The notes: generated by a model from the sequence alone, not told the origin. Shown: positions 11,740 to 23,200, numbered from the stretch's first letter. The stretch is DNA of 64,000 bases from Panulirus ornatus (GCF_036320965.1 NC_092226.1:21119502-21183501), one strand, 5' to 3'. Numbers and translations are program-made.

Positions 11740-11865
11740 TTTTTTGTTCTGGGTATAGCGAGCAGATCTCGTAATCGTAAGGTTTGGCACATTCCTTCAT
11801 AGTGTGGGCATCAGTTGCATGACGCTTATAGCAAATGAGCATTGGAATAATTTGCCGAGGTACGG
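11740..11865 (-). pseudogene. Zinc-knuckle remnant of LINE ORF1
   Basis: A minus-strand frame reads CYKRHATDAHTMKECAKP. This resembles a CCHC knuckle (C-x2-C-x4-H-x4-C) whose second cysteine has become arginine. It lies 5' of the endonuclease-like region, where a gag-like ORF1 is expected. Confidence 0.45.
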
Positions 11866-11905
11866 TTTGTTGACCTAGGGATGATGTGGACAGCACAGTT
11901 TGAGT

Positions 11906-12110
11906 GCTTGAAGATTGTCAAGTCACCCCTTACTCTTCACTCATCCGCGGAGGGCAAGTTTATTGTCTCTTAAACTCTCATTTCAACACAGGTTTCTTGG
12001 TTTTATCATCTTTGTTACGTTCCTGTCGGCCGTCTGTATCAGTTATTTATGCTCCCTAAGTACAGTGACCACACTTGAGAAACATAGTGCAATTCTGGAC
12101 TAATATACAT
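11906..12110 (-). pseudogene. LINE ORF2 C-terminal scrap
   Basis: Minus-strand frames give YVSQVWSLYLG (12030-12070 region) and RVRGDLTIFK (about 11910-11940), matching 'YA-QVWSP-L' and 'RR-RGDLI' of CR1-like RT thumbs. The order is correct and the spacing about right. It is separate from the 8.4-11.9 kb element, whose 5' part begins where this ends. Confidence 0.6.
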
Positions 12111-15044
12111 AGTGAATACCATCTTGAAAAATTTCCCCTCCATATATATGATGCCAGTAGGCAGCTTGCCTCCTTCACGATTTTCCTAAGGTGGAACTCT
12201 GGTGACCCATCTGGTATAATGGCGTCTCCCAAAACACAACAGATTCTTGCCGTTTAACTTCTGGTAGGTTATGCTCGTATCGAGGCTTTCCTCCAGTACG
12301 TCCTATCCTCATTACTCAACCTTCACTCTGGTTCAGTTTCATCAACCATATACCAGACTAACATTAGGGGCTTGTTACGGTCCCTCTTCTCAACGCAGTC
12401 ATCACAATCCTTTATTTCCCTCATGACCTCAGCGTTATCCACAGACACATTTAGGAATGAGACCAGTTTTATTTCTAAAGTTGATGGCCCAGCCCTTCTG
12501 ACTCAAAGACCTCATGCCTACCTCCCTCTGCTGTGGTGGGACGTTAGACGTCATAAGTAGCATGTCTTTATCAAGATGATTATCACTACTCTCTTTGACA
12601 AGAAGTCATACAGTCAAAGACAAGGTAATGGGATGTTGATACAGAATATCAGAGTCACGAAAAGACAGTCGTGGCATAATCAGCAAACACCACGTTCAAG
12701 TGAAGGTAAACACACGCCAGCTGCTGCCAGACAATATCTACCATCATCATAACATTATTATACGAGAACATTATGGTATGGTGTAATTCAAGTGAGATGT
12801 TTGAGGCTGTTTCTTTTCAACAAACACACAAATGTGTGGGCTTGTGATGCCAAACTGATCCTTTCCCCTTTATGTTGATTTGCAGAAGTGTAGAAAATTC
12901 AGACACAGTCAGGTATGTGCAGCTGAAAGGGAGAAACATTTGTAGAGAAAGGTTTCCACCCTTAAAGATACAAGTCGCTGACCTTGGCTTAAAATTATTC
13001 TACGGAACATTCCTTGAAGAGTTTCTTTGCGCCATTTATTTTTTTTCCAGCTCCAATGACTCGTTCTTATCTTGGTGTGAGACCCGAATCAGGTCCAAGA
13101 TAGAATGGATTTTATCGTCAATGACAAATTCTTCGGTCCACGGCCAGGGAGGTACAGGGTGGACACTTGCTCCAAAGCTTAGAGATGGTCGATAACCTCG
13201 GCCCCGAGACGAGCGTCCATTTCCTCCTCTGCAACTCCACAAACCGTCTCGAACATTACCAGGTTACCAGAGTTGGCTCTCCTCCTCCTCCTCCTCCTCC
13301 CCCTCCTCCAGTCTTGAATCTTGGCCAGCGAAATCGATTTAGTCATCACCTCACTTCGAAGTTTTAGGTTCAGTCTACCAGTTGGTCGCAGATGTCAATC
13401 AGTCAGCCTAGTCGTGCCTCCCACAATGGTCCTATTTAAAAACACGCCATGTTTTCCTTGCATTGACAGAGACATCCTTAGCTCGGCTCTCGGATTTCGA
13501 AGATACGAAGGACAACATTGTCTTCCGACATCTAACGAACTTTAATGTGGAACACGAGAGCTTGATGTTCTGAACCCATGTCTTTGCACAGCTCTTTGGG
13601 AAAGACGAATTGATCTGAGCCACACTTTTTAATGACCATTAGCGACTTTGTGCCGCGACATGGGAATGGATTTCGATTAGTGAACCGATGAATCAGTCTA
13701 TCACTGTAGATTCTACAGGCATCTCTTTCACCCAGGTCTGAAATCCAGATTCCCAGCCTTGCATCGCTGGCGAATCATCAGTACACACACACACACGTCA
13801 CGCGCATCCTCCCATGGTAAAACTCTCCCCGAGCGAACGTACCGAAGGAACACAAGCAGCTGAGAGCGGGACCCGACGTCCGTGGACTCACGTGACTGAA
13901 GTGAGGAACAAAAGGGGGAAAAGGAGGAAGCAATGACCTCCTCGCCTGCTCCTGGATATCTAGGGTCATACCCGACATGCGACGCTGTCATGGCTGTTAC
14001 ACAAGGGTACTTCATGAAAGCTTCCTTCAGTTGTCCGCCCTGAGGACGAGGTCTGCCATCCTCAAAGAACACGGACTTAACGTTGACAAGTACATGTACG
14101 AACATTATAGAGTTACTCAAATGTCTCGTCATCCCTTCTACCATTACCAGGAGGGGCGGAAAGACGACTAATTGTAGTGACTCAAGATGAGTACTTGGAG
14201 TGATTCAAGGTCCTCAAGATAGAATCTCCAGATACCAGGAGGAGATTCCAAAGAGGTCAGAACGAATAGGAAGACAAGGGATTTTCTAGGGTTACCCGAA
14301 CGTCATAATGAGATATCTTGAGTACAGTTAAGGTTAATGTAAATTCGAAGTAAATTATTCTGCTCATTAATCACAGATGGTGAGGTGTGACGGTACGTGA
14401 TTTCTTCTCTTTTTGCCATTTCAAGGGACACCACAGTAGGAATGAGGTTTCAAGTGCATGCTTTGCTTGCTCGGTCGTTTAAATGCTCCACTGGAATCTA
14501 ATTTCAGACGGTTCAGAACCCGTTCCATGATGCCTTAAAGCTGGGATGTTTATCCTTGTGCTTCGAAAGATTCATCTCTAAATTAATTCTTAGCTTCGAT
14601 GGCCTTAGTGAATAATTTCCCAGCGCTCCGTGGCGCAGCTATGTTATGCTTTCTGAACCCGAGGTTGATATATATATTTCACAGAATGTTTGTTCTTGGT
14701 AAACCTAGGGAGGAAAACCTGGAATTCAGTACGCAAAAAATATAATTTCTTTGTAAGATTCATAAAATTTCAAAGACGTTTTACTAGACAAGTCACTGGA
14801 AGTCATTCACATGGATCAAAAACAATATGTCAGTCGAATTCATAGTTACCATGAAAGATATTTCTCATGCTGAGGTTTTGACGCAAATCTATTACCCTGA
14901 GAAACAGCCCAAAGAACTTTTTTTGGTTCAAAATCCTAATATAATGAAACGCTTCCGTACCTGATATGATGATGACAAATATGATGCTTTTCCCTTGGCC
15001 GTTAGATACGCAGTGAATACGAAGCAAATGATGTCAAGAGCCCA
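12111..15044. other. Long stretch without a supported gene
   Basis: Read on both strands. Open frames reach 138 codons (13728-14144, minus) but show no family motif, no splice pattern I trust and no repeat of known type. A short pure-CTC run at about 13280-13310 encodes a proline run on the plus strand. The region 12110-12600 may continue the LINE scrap on the minus strand, too eroded to call. Confidence 0.45.
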
Positions 15045-15168
15045 GCCGCCTTCGACTACGGTTGGGTCTCGACCCCTCAACACTTTAGCCCAGGCCTGTG
15101 TTCTGAGCCGCCTTCGACTACGGTTGGGTCTCGACCCCTCAACACTTTAGCCCAGGACTGTGTTCTGA
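15045..15168. repeat. 62 bp direct duplication
   Basis: Two consecutive copies beginning gccgccttcgactacggttg (15045 and 15107) differ at one position I can see (caggcctg versus caggactg). It lies about 600 bp downstream of the gypsy RNase H end on its coding strand, so it could be part of an LTR, but I see no TG...CA ends. Confidence 0.85.
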
Positions 15169-15559
15169 GATAATGGTTTCGGTTAACACACTAGGCCATC
15201 TAGACGCCGCTACCTCTAGAAAAAAAAGTCGAGAGTAAGGTCTATAAACACCAAACCCAAATTTATCCTTATCTCATTTCTGTAAATAACTAGGTCAGGA
15301 TCACTAATGCATTTGAAACAATTAGCACAACAATATATTGCACACAGTAACAAAACTACAGCGGAAAAAAATATTCTAATAAAATCTAGAATTTACGTCT
15401 ACTCATAATTACTGCTCTCTCTTTCCTTCTATAAATAATGCCTATACCCTTATCCTTCGATATATCAGTCACTCAAGGACAGATGACAATGATTGGGGCA
15501 AGTACCACCTTGATTATATAGCGAAACCATTGCGCACGACCAGTCAGCTAACCAGGAGC

Positions 15560-15561
<2 letters not shown>

Positions 15562-15638
<77 letters not shown>
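15562..15638. repeat. (GA)n microsatellite
   Basis: About 38 GA dinucleotides, close to the 3' side of the gypsy relic. Confidence 0.98.
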
Positions 15639-15639
<1 letters not shown>

Positions 15640-15773
15640 GAGCGAAACTGCTTTCAGCAATTTAGCTACAGCTCCCAAAATGATTATATAAACATAAACA
15701 CTTCTGTATATAGAACAGTAATGACTATGATTTTTACAATAATTTGATGATAATTTGCATATCGAAAATAAAG

Positions 15774-16103
15774 TCAGTTACTAAAAGAATAGAAGATATA
15801 CATGCGGGACAATGCATCAGCTGTAACATTATGTTTCCCTCTTACGTGGTGGATAACTAAATCATAATCGTGTAACGTAAGTCTCCAGCGGATTAACAGT
15901 TGATTAGCATTCTTCATATTGTCCAAAAACACCAGAGGATTATGATCAGTAAAAAGACTAAAATAGGTTTTCCTAACCCTCTTGAATATGCATGAAGATT
16001 CTGTAAACTTTGAATCAAAGATAAGTTTCCTTCTCAATAGTACTAGTTTCCACATACATCCTTCATGGATTTTCATAATCTGGTGCACATAAAGTTGGAG
16101 CAT
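15774..16103 (-). pseudogene. Ty3/gypsy RNase H, partial
   Basis: An open frame of 109 codons contains SLFTDHNPLVFLDNMKNANQ, then LIRWRLTLHDYDLVIHHVRG and NVTADALSRM, the standard C-terminal half of gypsy RNase H. The N-terminal half is in a different frame (STIEKETYL near 16035), so at least one indel separates them. Confidence 0.92.
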
Positions 16104-16139
16104 TCATTAACATTTGTTTTTATCAAAGGAGAAACATCA

Positions 16140-16868
16140 TGACAATAGCATCCCACACATATTTTAACTTACACGACAACCTCATTCATGGTAATGCAAG
16201 AGTGGCATTCATTTTCACAAAACCTTCTGTCATAACCGCTCGTTCCAAGGAATCTCAACCACTCTTTTCTGTGGAAGGAACGAGATATGCCACTATACTC
16301 TCAACTTTCGCACTAAAGTGTCGTACTTCATCTTGTCTCACGATATAACCTAAGTACACTACATGAGCCTTCACGAAATCACTATTACTTAAGTTTACAG
16401 TTAGATTTGCCTAGTTTAACGTTTCAAACAGTTTCCTAATCAAGGAGACGTGTTCATCCCACCCTCTAGAATACAGCAGAATATCAACAATATATTCAGA
16501 ACAGTTCTCAACACCACGCAACACTTCACGTACTTACCTCTGAAAAAAAAAGAAAAACTTCCACTGTTCTTCATACCAAATGGTAACACTGTATACTTCC
16601 AATGTTCTTCATACGAAATGGTAACACTGTATATTGGTATAAACCATCCATGGTTACAAATGATTAGATAGCGATTCGCTCTTTCATCCAAGCCTACCTG
16701 CCAATATCCTTTCCATAACTCGAACTTTACTACAACCCTCGCATCTCCCACTTTGGTCAATACAGTCATCGACTCTATTTGGTTACACTGTTTGACCTTC
16801 CTGTATAGTCTGTACAAAATCTTTAAGAACCGTCAGGTTTAGGAACTAACACATACATGGTGGGTTAC
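16140..16868 (-). pseudogene. Ty3/gypsy reverse transcriptase, broken
   Basis: The plus-coordinate high end starts MYVLVPKPDG (about 16860). The longest frame (16440-16817) holds KFELWKGYWQVGLDERA and, after a duplication, VLPFGMKNSG. Past an A-run frameshift near 16540, another frame reads EYIVDILLYSRGWDEHV, in which the first Asp of the YxDD catalytic box is Val. ANLTVNL and VVYLGYIV follow in the connection region. Roughly the first 60 residues of a normal RT are absent. Confidence 0.85.
16565..16640. repeat. 38 bp tandem duplication inside the RT
   Basis: Copies starting at about 16565 and 16603 (tgttcttcatac...ggtaacactgtata) differ at a few bases. Because 38 is not a multiple of three, the PFGMKN motif is read in one copy and out of frame in the other. 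Confidence 0.85.
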
Positions 16869-16869
16869 C

Positions 16870-17910
16870 GTGCATCGGCAGTAACTACACACACCTTCCC
16901 TCCTGGCTGGAACTCTCGGGCTCTGGCATTCTGGTCGTACCAGACTTTCACCCCATCCTGGGACTACTCCAGGTTCTCATTCGCCAGCTCACGAACTCTT
17001 AACAGTCTGCTCTTGAAAACCACACACAGAACTCAGCAAATTTGGTGAATCATCACTTCCTAACCGCTTTTCCTTGTATTCAATGGCACCCTCATATCAT
17101 GACCAAAAACAAGCTCAAATGGGTTAAACTCCTGCAGGGCGTCTATCAGATCAACCAGAGCTACCAGGACACCCTCATCCCAATCCATTCTATGTTCTTC
17201 ACAATCCATTCTCAAAGTGATCTTTCATGTTTGATGAAACCATTCTAAGCTACCTTGGTATGGACTTGAAAGACTCTGAAGTCCTTTTAAAACTTTTTTT
17301 TTTAAACGTAGTGGAAATGAAATTGCTCCCTTGATGTGATTGAATTATTTCTGGCAATCCTACCCACGAAAGATATTTGATTAACTCTCTTACAATGTTT
17401 TTTAGTGTGGATACTCCTCAGCGGAATCGCTTGGGAAAAGCGAGTTGACAAATTATTATCATTTCCTCTTCGAGTTTTAGGCAGAGGTCCAACACAATCA
17501 ATTGAGGGTTTACTGAAAGGCTTGCCGAGAGCTAGAATAGGTTTTCGTGGCTGCTAGGTGAATAATCTGATTTGGTTCTCCTACTTTCTGACCGGTTGGA
17601 CAGCTTTTTACAAAATTCGCTAATATCCGACAAAATCCGCTAATATCCTTCTTAATACCTGGCCAATGAACATGCACGTCAGTGGCCTACTTACAGTCTT
17701 CCTTATTACTAGATGTCCGGATAAACTAGGATCATAGGATAAAGCCATGATATTATTATTCCTCTACATACGAGGAACTACAATCTCCTTTTTTTCATCT
17801 CCCGATGATCTGACGTAAGCACGGTGGTGTTTACAGAGCAGGTTGACGAGCTAGTGTTCTAACAATTATTCAATTTTCAAGTCAACTAAGCGTAATTACG
17901 TCTGGTAATC
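16870..17910 (-). pseudogene. Ty3/gypsy integrase, broken
   Basis: The H2C2 region shows SGHLVIRKT (about 17730) and SCPTGQKVGEPNQ (about 17590). The core begins LGKPFSKPSIDCVGPLPKT (17470-17525), with the first catalytic Asp present. The second catalytic Asp is replaced by His (IQSHQGSNF, near 17320), while the catalytic Glu remains (QGSLEWFHQT, near 17240). PFELVFGHDMR follows near 17090, then the C-terminal segment REFQPGGKV near 16900. Frame changes separate these blocks. Confidence 0.85.
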
Positions 17911-18320
17911 ATAACATATTAAGCAATATTTGAGGCTTATCCTAATTCATGCAGTTCCTCGTCGATCTGTCTAACTATAAGTGAATCAATAGATGACAAT
18001 AAAAAGTGGGTGGGCTAGGCTATGACAACAGCCTGACTGGTGTCAGCCAGGTTGCCCAACCCTCTGCCTGGAGACGTTACCGCGGCGGCCAGTCATTGTT
18101 CTCTGGTAACCAAAGTGACTCGCTACTCCACGCACCCCTGTTTGTGTCTACCAGTACCAGTTAAGCTTTGTGTCCACCTAGCTATCAGATGTGAGTGTAC
18201 AGGGGATGCATTGGATGATTGTAGTGGGTTGTTGCTATGTGATAGGTGGTTTCTCGTAGTGCAATCTTTGGTTTTCTTGTTCTTTTAGTAAATGATGATG
18301 ATGATGATAATGAGACGATC
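17911..18320. other. Unique stretch between gypsy relic and 44 bp array
   Basis: Nothing recognised. It might include gypsy sequence 5' of the integrase (between about 17911 and 18000), too eroded to call. Confidence 0.4.
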
Positions 18321-18983
18321 TTTAGGGATGTTATATGTAATGTGTTGATCAACATGTTATCTCCTTTAGGGATGTTATATGTAATGTGTTGATCAACATG
18401 TTATCTTCTTTAGGGATGTTATATGTAATGTGTTGATCAACATGTTATCTTCTTTAGGGATGTTATATGTAATGTGTTGATCAACATGTTATCTTCTTTA
18501 GGGATGTTATATGTAATGTGTTGATCAACATGTTATCTTCTTTAGGGATGTTATATGTAATGTGTTGATCAACATGTTATCTTCTTTAGGGATGTTATAT
18601 GTAATGTGTTGATCAACATGTTATCTTCTTTAGGATGTTATATGTAATGTGTTGATCAACATGTTATCTTCTTTAGGGATGTTATATGTAATGTGTTGAT
18701 CAACATGTTATCTTCTTTAGGGATGTTATATGTAATGTGTTGATCAACATGTTATCTTCTTTAGGGATGTCATATGTAATGTGTTGATCAACATGTTATC
18801 TTCTTTAGGGATGTTATATGTAATGTGTTGATCAACATGTTATCTTCTTTAGGGATGTTATATGTAATGTGTTGATCAACATGTTATCTTCTTTAGGGAT
18901 GTTATATGTAATGTGTTGATCAACATGTTATCTTCTTTAGGGATGTTGTATTTAATGTGTTGATCAAAATGTTATCTCCTTTA
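18321..18983. repeat. Tandem array, 44 bp unit, about 15 units
   Basis: Units start tttagggatgttatatgtaa and contain the perfect palindrome tgttgatcaaca. Period 44 from 18321. One unit near 18632 lacks a single G, one has gtcatatg for gttatatg (18769), and the last is decayed (ttgtatttaat, tcaaaatg). The once-per-unit ttaggg is not telomeric. Confidence 0.97.
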
Positions 18984-19228
18984 GGATACGTTTGTCAATC
19001 GTAGGCAGGAGACATATTTTTTTTTTCTACGAAAGTTTATGAACAGTTCCAAGGTGGTTGTTGTCGTCTGTGTTTGCCTGGTCGAGTTTTGGAGGAATGC
19101 ACTTGTCTTTCTGTTAATGATTCTGTTAGAACAACCATTGCTAACTGAAATTCGCTTGACTGGTGATTTGTTGATGAAGTCCCATTATGAACGGTTTTTC
19201 TAGCACGACTTAGGTAGACTTAAAAACG

Positions 19229-19229
<1 letters not shown>
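18984..19229. other. Short unique stretch
   Basis: Nothing recognised. Confidence 0.4.

Positions 19230-19274
<45 letters not shown>
19230..19274. repeat. (CA)n microsatellite
   Basis: About 22 CA dinucleotides that directly abut the truncated end of the nested element. Confidence 0.97.
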
Positions 19275-19278
<4 letters not shown>

Positions 19279-19419
19279 GCTCCCTTTTCTGTTCCGTCTT
19301 TTGGAAAATTAAAAGAACCGGAGGGGAGGATATCCAGCCCCCTGCTCCCTCGCCTTTTAGTCGCCTTTAAGACACGCAGGGAATACGTGGGAAGTATTCT
19401 TTCTCCCCTATTCCCATGG

Positions 19420-19423
<4 letters not shown>
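19275..19423 (-). mobile_element. AT-nested element, copy 2, truncated
   Basis: Reverse complement of the copy at 6271, retaining the ttcccacgtattccctg part and the ggctgg-a-atcc part. About 95 bp of the other end is missing and replaced by (CA)n. The intact end meets (TA)n. Confidence 0.85.

Positions 19424-19501
<78 letters not shown>
19424..19501. repeat. (TA)n microsatellite
   Basis: About 38 TA dinucleotides. Confidence 0.97.
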
Positions 19502-19506
<5 letters not shown>

Positions 19507-20169
19507 CTGTTTATATAGATTAAGAAATAGAATTAAATAGTTATTTTTGTTTATTTCAATCGTTAAAGTGATAAATGTCCGTTTTAAAGAAAGTTATTTA
19601 TCTCGTTATGAAAAGAAATATTTAAAAGAAAGAAAGATAGAAATACTGAAGATAGATAGGGTAATATTACGAGGAGAGTTTTTTTTTTTTTTATTTCTTT
19701 ATGACGACTGTGTGTTTGGTATTTGTTTACCCGGACCCAAAAGACTTACGAGATCCAGAAATCATTCCGGCTCCGTGTGTTTACTCACTGACCCCAGCTG
19801 TTACTGCCGGGTAGCCCGACCTTACACTGACTCTCTCTCTCTCTCATTTTCGTGCGGTGAGCGCCACGCGCCATCCTTGCCGTTTAGACAAAACCCCGTC
19901 GTAGGAAATGCTATTCTCTCAAGCGTTTGTACTCGTAAAGTTCCTCGTATCCTTCAGACTCTCGAACCGTTCCCTTGTCATATGCACAGAGCGCGGTCTG
20001 CCACCTTACGAGAAAACTAACCCCAGCATCTTCACCCTCGGTGGCTTTGCCCCACTCCCCCCAGATGACTAGAAATACAAACACATATTCACTTGACGGT
20101 CAGAACTACGGAGTAGACCTGAGATGGCCCACCTGTTCGAGGGTGGCGGTGTGGTTGACGGTTTTGGCC
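19502..20169. other. Unique stretch, nothing recognised
   Basis: A 157-codon plus-strand frame (19547-20020) has no family motif and compositional runs. I do not call it a gene. Confidence 0.45.
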
Positions 20170-23100
20170 CGGCACTTACGATGTGACACGTGTGGCCCAC
20201 CAACTCACGTATCGTGCGTATAACCCACCGCCCCAGATTTGGCTCATGTGGCCCACCATCCTGGGTATGGTTCATGTGACCCACCATCCTGTGTATGGTT
20301 CATGTGACCCACCATCCTGTGTATGGTTCATGTGACCCACCATCCTGTGTATGGTTCATGTGACCCACCATCCTGTGTATGGTTCATGTGACCCACCATC
20401 CTGTGTATGGTTCATGTGACCCACCATCCTGTGTATGGTTCATGTGACCCACCATCCTGTGTATGGTTCATGTGACCCACCATCCTGTGTATGGTTCATG
20501 TGACCCACCATCCTGTGTATGGTTCATGTGACCCACCATCCTGTGTATGGTTCATGTGACCCACCATCCTGTGTATGGTTCATGTGACCCACCATCCTGT
20601 GTATGGTTCATGTGACCCACCATCCTGTGTATGGTTCATGTGACCCACCATCCTGTGTATGGTTCATGTGACCCACCATCCTGTGTATGGTTCATGTGAC
20701 CCACCATCCTGTGTATGGTTCATGTGACCCACCATCCTGTGTATGGTTCATGTGACCCACCATCCTGTGTATGGTTCATGTGACCCACCATCCTGTGTAT
20801 GGTTCATGTGACCCACCATCCTGTGTATGGTTCATGTGACCCACCATCCTGTGTATGGTTCATGTGACCCACCATCCTGTGTATGGTTCATGTGACCCAC
20901 CATCCTGTGTATGGTTCATGTGACCCACCATCCTGTGTATGGTTCATGTGACCCACCATCCTGTGTATGGTTCATGTGACCCACCATCCTGTGTATGGTT
21001 CATGTGACCCACCATCCTGTGTATGGTTCATGTGACCCACCATCCTGTGTATGGTTCATGTGACCCACCATCCTGTGTATGGTTCATGTGACCCACCATC
21101 CTGTGTATGGTTCATGTGACCCACCATCCTGTGTATGGTTCATGTGACCCACCATCCTGTGTATGGTTCATGTGACCCACCATCCTGTGTATGGTTCATG
21201 TGACCCACCATCCTGTGTATGGTTCATGTGACCCACCATCCTGTGTATGGTTCATGTGACCCACCATCCTGTGTATGGTTCATGTGACCCACCATCCTGT
21301 GTATGGTTCATGTGACCCACCATCCTGTGTATGGTTCATGTGACCCACCATCCTGTGTATGGTTCATGTGACCCACCATCCTGTGTATGGTTCATGTGAC
21401 CCACCATCCTGTGTATGGTTCATGTGACCCACCATCCTGTGTATGGTTCATGTGACCCACCATCCTGTGTATGGTTCATGTGACCCACCATCCTGTGTAT
21501 GGTTCATGTGACCCACCATCCTGTGTATGGTTCATGTGACCCACCATCCTGTGTATGGTTCATGTGACCCACCATCCTGTGTATGGTTCATGTGACCCAC
21601 CATCCTGTGTATGGTTCATGTGACCCACCATCCTGTGTATGGTTCATGTGACCCACCATCCTGTGTATGGTTCATGTGACCCACCATCCTGTGTATGGTT
21701 CATGTGACCCACCATCCTGTGTATGGTTCATGTGACCCACCATCCTGTGTATGGTTCATGTGACCCACCATCCTGTGTATGGTTCATGTGACCCACCATC
21801 CTGTGTATGGTTCATGTGACCCACCATCCTGTGTATGGTTCATGTGACCCACCATCCTGTGTATGGTTCATGTGACCCACCATCCTGTGTATGGTTCATG
21901 TGACCCACCATCCTGTGTATGGTTCATGTGACCCACCATCCTGTGTATGGTTCATGTGACCCACCATCCTGTGTATGGTTCATGTGACCCACCATCCTGT
22001 GTATGGTTCATGTGACCCACCATCCTGTGTATGGTTCATGTGACCCACCATCCTGTGTATGGTTCATGTGACCCACCATCCTGTGTATGGTTCATGTGAC
22101 CCACCATCCTGTGTATGGTTCATGTGACCCACCATCCTGTGTATGGTTCATGTGACCCACCATCCTGTGTATGGTTCATGTGACCCACCATCCTGTGTAT
22201 GGTTCATGTGACCCACCATCCTGTGTATGGTTCATGTGACCCACCATCCTGTGTATGGTTCATGTGACCCACCATCCTGTGTATGGTTCATGTGACCCAC
22301 CATCCTGTGTATGGTTCATGTGACCCACCATCCTGTGTATGGTTCATGTGACCCACCATCCTGTGTATGGTTCATGTGACCCACCATCCTGTGTATGGTT
22401 CATGTGACCCACCATCCTGTGTATGGTTCATGTGACCCACCATCCTGTGTATGGTTCATGTGACCCACCATCCTGTGTATGGTTCATGTGACCCACCATC
22501 CTGTGTATGGTTCATGTGACCCACCATCCTGTGTATGGTTCATGTGACCCACCATCCTGTGTATGGTTCATGTGACCCACCATCCTGTGTATGGTTCATG
22601 TGACCCACCATCCTGTGTATGGTTCATGTGACCCACCATCCTGTGTATGGTTCATGTGACCCACCATCCTGTGTATGGTTCATGTGACCCACCATCCTGT
22701 GTATGGTTCATGTGACCCACCATCCTGTGTATGGTTCATGTGACCCACCATCCTGTGTATGGTTCATGTGACCCACCATCCTGTGTATGGTTCATGTGAC
22801 CCACCATCCTGTGTATGGTTCATGTGACCCACCATCCTGTGTATGGTTCATGTGACCCACCATCCTGTGTATGGTTCATGTGACCCACCATCCTGTGTAT
22901 GGTTCATGTGACCCACCATCCTGTGTATGGTTCATGTGACCCACCATCCTGTGTATGGTTCATGTGACCCACCATCCTGTGTATGGTTCATGTGACCCAC
23001 CATCCTGTGTATGGTTCATGTGACCCACCATCCTGTGTATGGTTCATGTGGCCCACCATCCTGGGTATGGTTCATGTGACCCACCATCCTGTGTATGGTT

Positions 23101-23200
23101 CATGTGACCCACCATCCTGGGTATGGTTCATGTGACCCACCACCTCAGGTGTGATACATATGGCCCACCATCTCAGGTGTGACAGTTGTGACACAGTTCT
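20170..23200. repeat. 28 bp minisatellite, 99 identical units plus decayed edges
   Basis: The unit is ggttcatgtgacccacca followed by tcctgtgtat. From 20269 to 23040 there are exactly 99 units by arithmetic (2772/28), and I saw no change in any. Flanking units differ: 20241-20268 and 23041-23068 read tgtggccc and ctgggtat. Further out (20185-20240 and 23125-23200) only cccacca-type cores remain. Because 28 is not a multiple of three and the unit holds TGA, no frame is open through it. Confidence 0.98.

Larger units (their letters stand above)
8420..11905 (-). mobile_element. Nearly full-length degenerate non-LTR retrotransposon
   Basis: About 3.5 kb on the minus strand carries, in transcription order, a gag-like zinc-knuckle remnant, an endonuclease-like region, a linker and reverse transcriptase. 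All are crossed by many stops and frame changes. The best-preserved motif is LLEVPGKLFERMI with HLEDNNLYKP (about 9435-9515), typical of Jockey/CR1-superfamily RTs. The RT C-terminus shows SLYRF, HLPEK and TLIPP-type motifs near 8640-8780. At its 5' side it abuts another LINE scrap (11906-12110), and at its 3' side it fades near 8420. It is clearly inactive. Confidence 0.75.
15774..17910 (-). mobile_element. Ty3/gypsy relic with integrase upstream of RT (Gmr1-type order)
   Basis: Reading the minus strand from 17910 to 15774, the order is integrase zinc-finger region, integrase core, integrase C-terminus, reverse transcriptase, RNase H. Ordinary Ty3/gypsy elements have RT-RNase H-integrase. 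The Gmr1 clade is known for the order seen here. RT residues also resemble that clade (RVDDCIDQ, KGYWQVGLDERA). Integrase and RT are joined with too little linker at about 16865, suggesting an internal deletion. No LTRs, protease or gag were identified. The copy is broken by frame changes and catalytic substitutions. Confidence 0.8.

Noticed and set aside
12320..12560. Plus-strand LINE endonuclease start (YQTNIRGL-like phrase)
   Set aside because: Only one short phrase matches. The following residues do not, and the minus strand fits a LINE thumb better just downstream.
13728..14144. 138-codon minus-strand frame as a gene
   Set aside because: No family motif, biased composition at its end from a (CA)n patch, and overlapping open frames on both strands.
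15562..15638. Polypurine tract of the gypsy element
   Set aside because: The tract is (GA)n on the plus strand, so on the element's coding strand it is pyrimidine, the wrong strand for a polypurine tract.
18321..18983. Telomere-like tttaggg words
   Set aside because: They occur once per 44 bp unit and are part of a longer repeat. They are not tandem TTAGG/TTAGGG.
20269..23040. CRISPR array reading of the 28 bp repeats
   Set aside because: There are no spacers, the repeats are directly contiguous, and the DNA is clearly eukaryotic.
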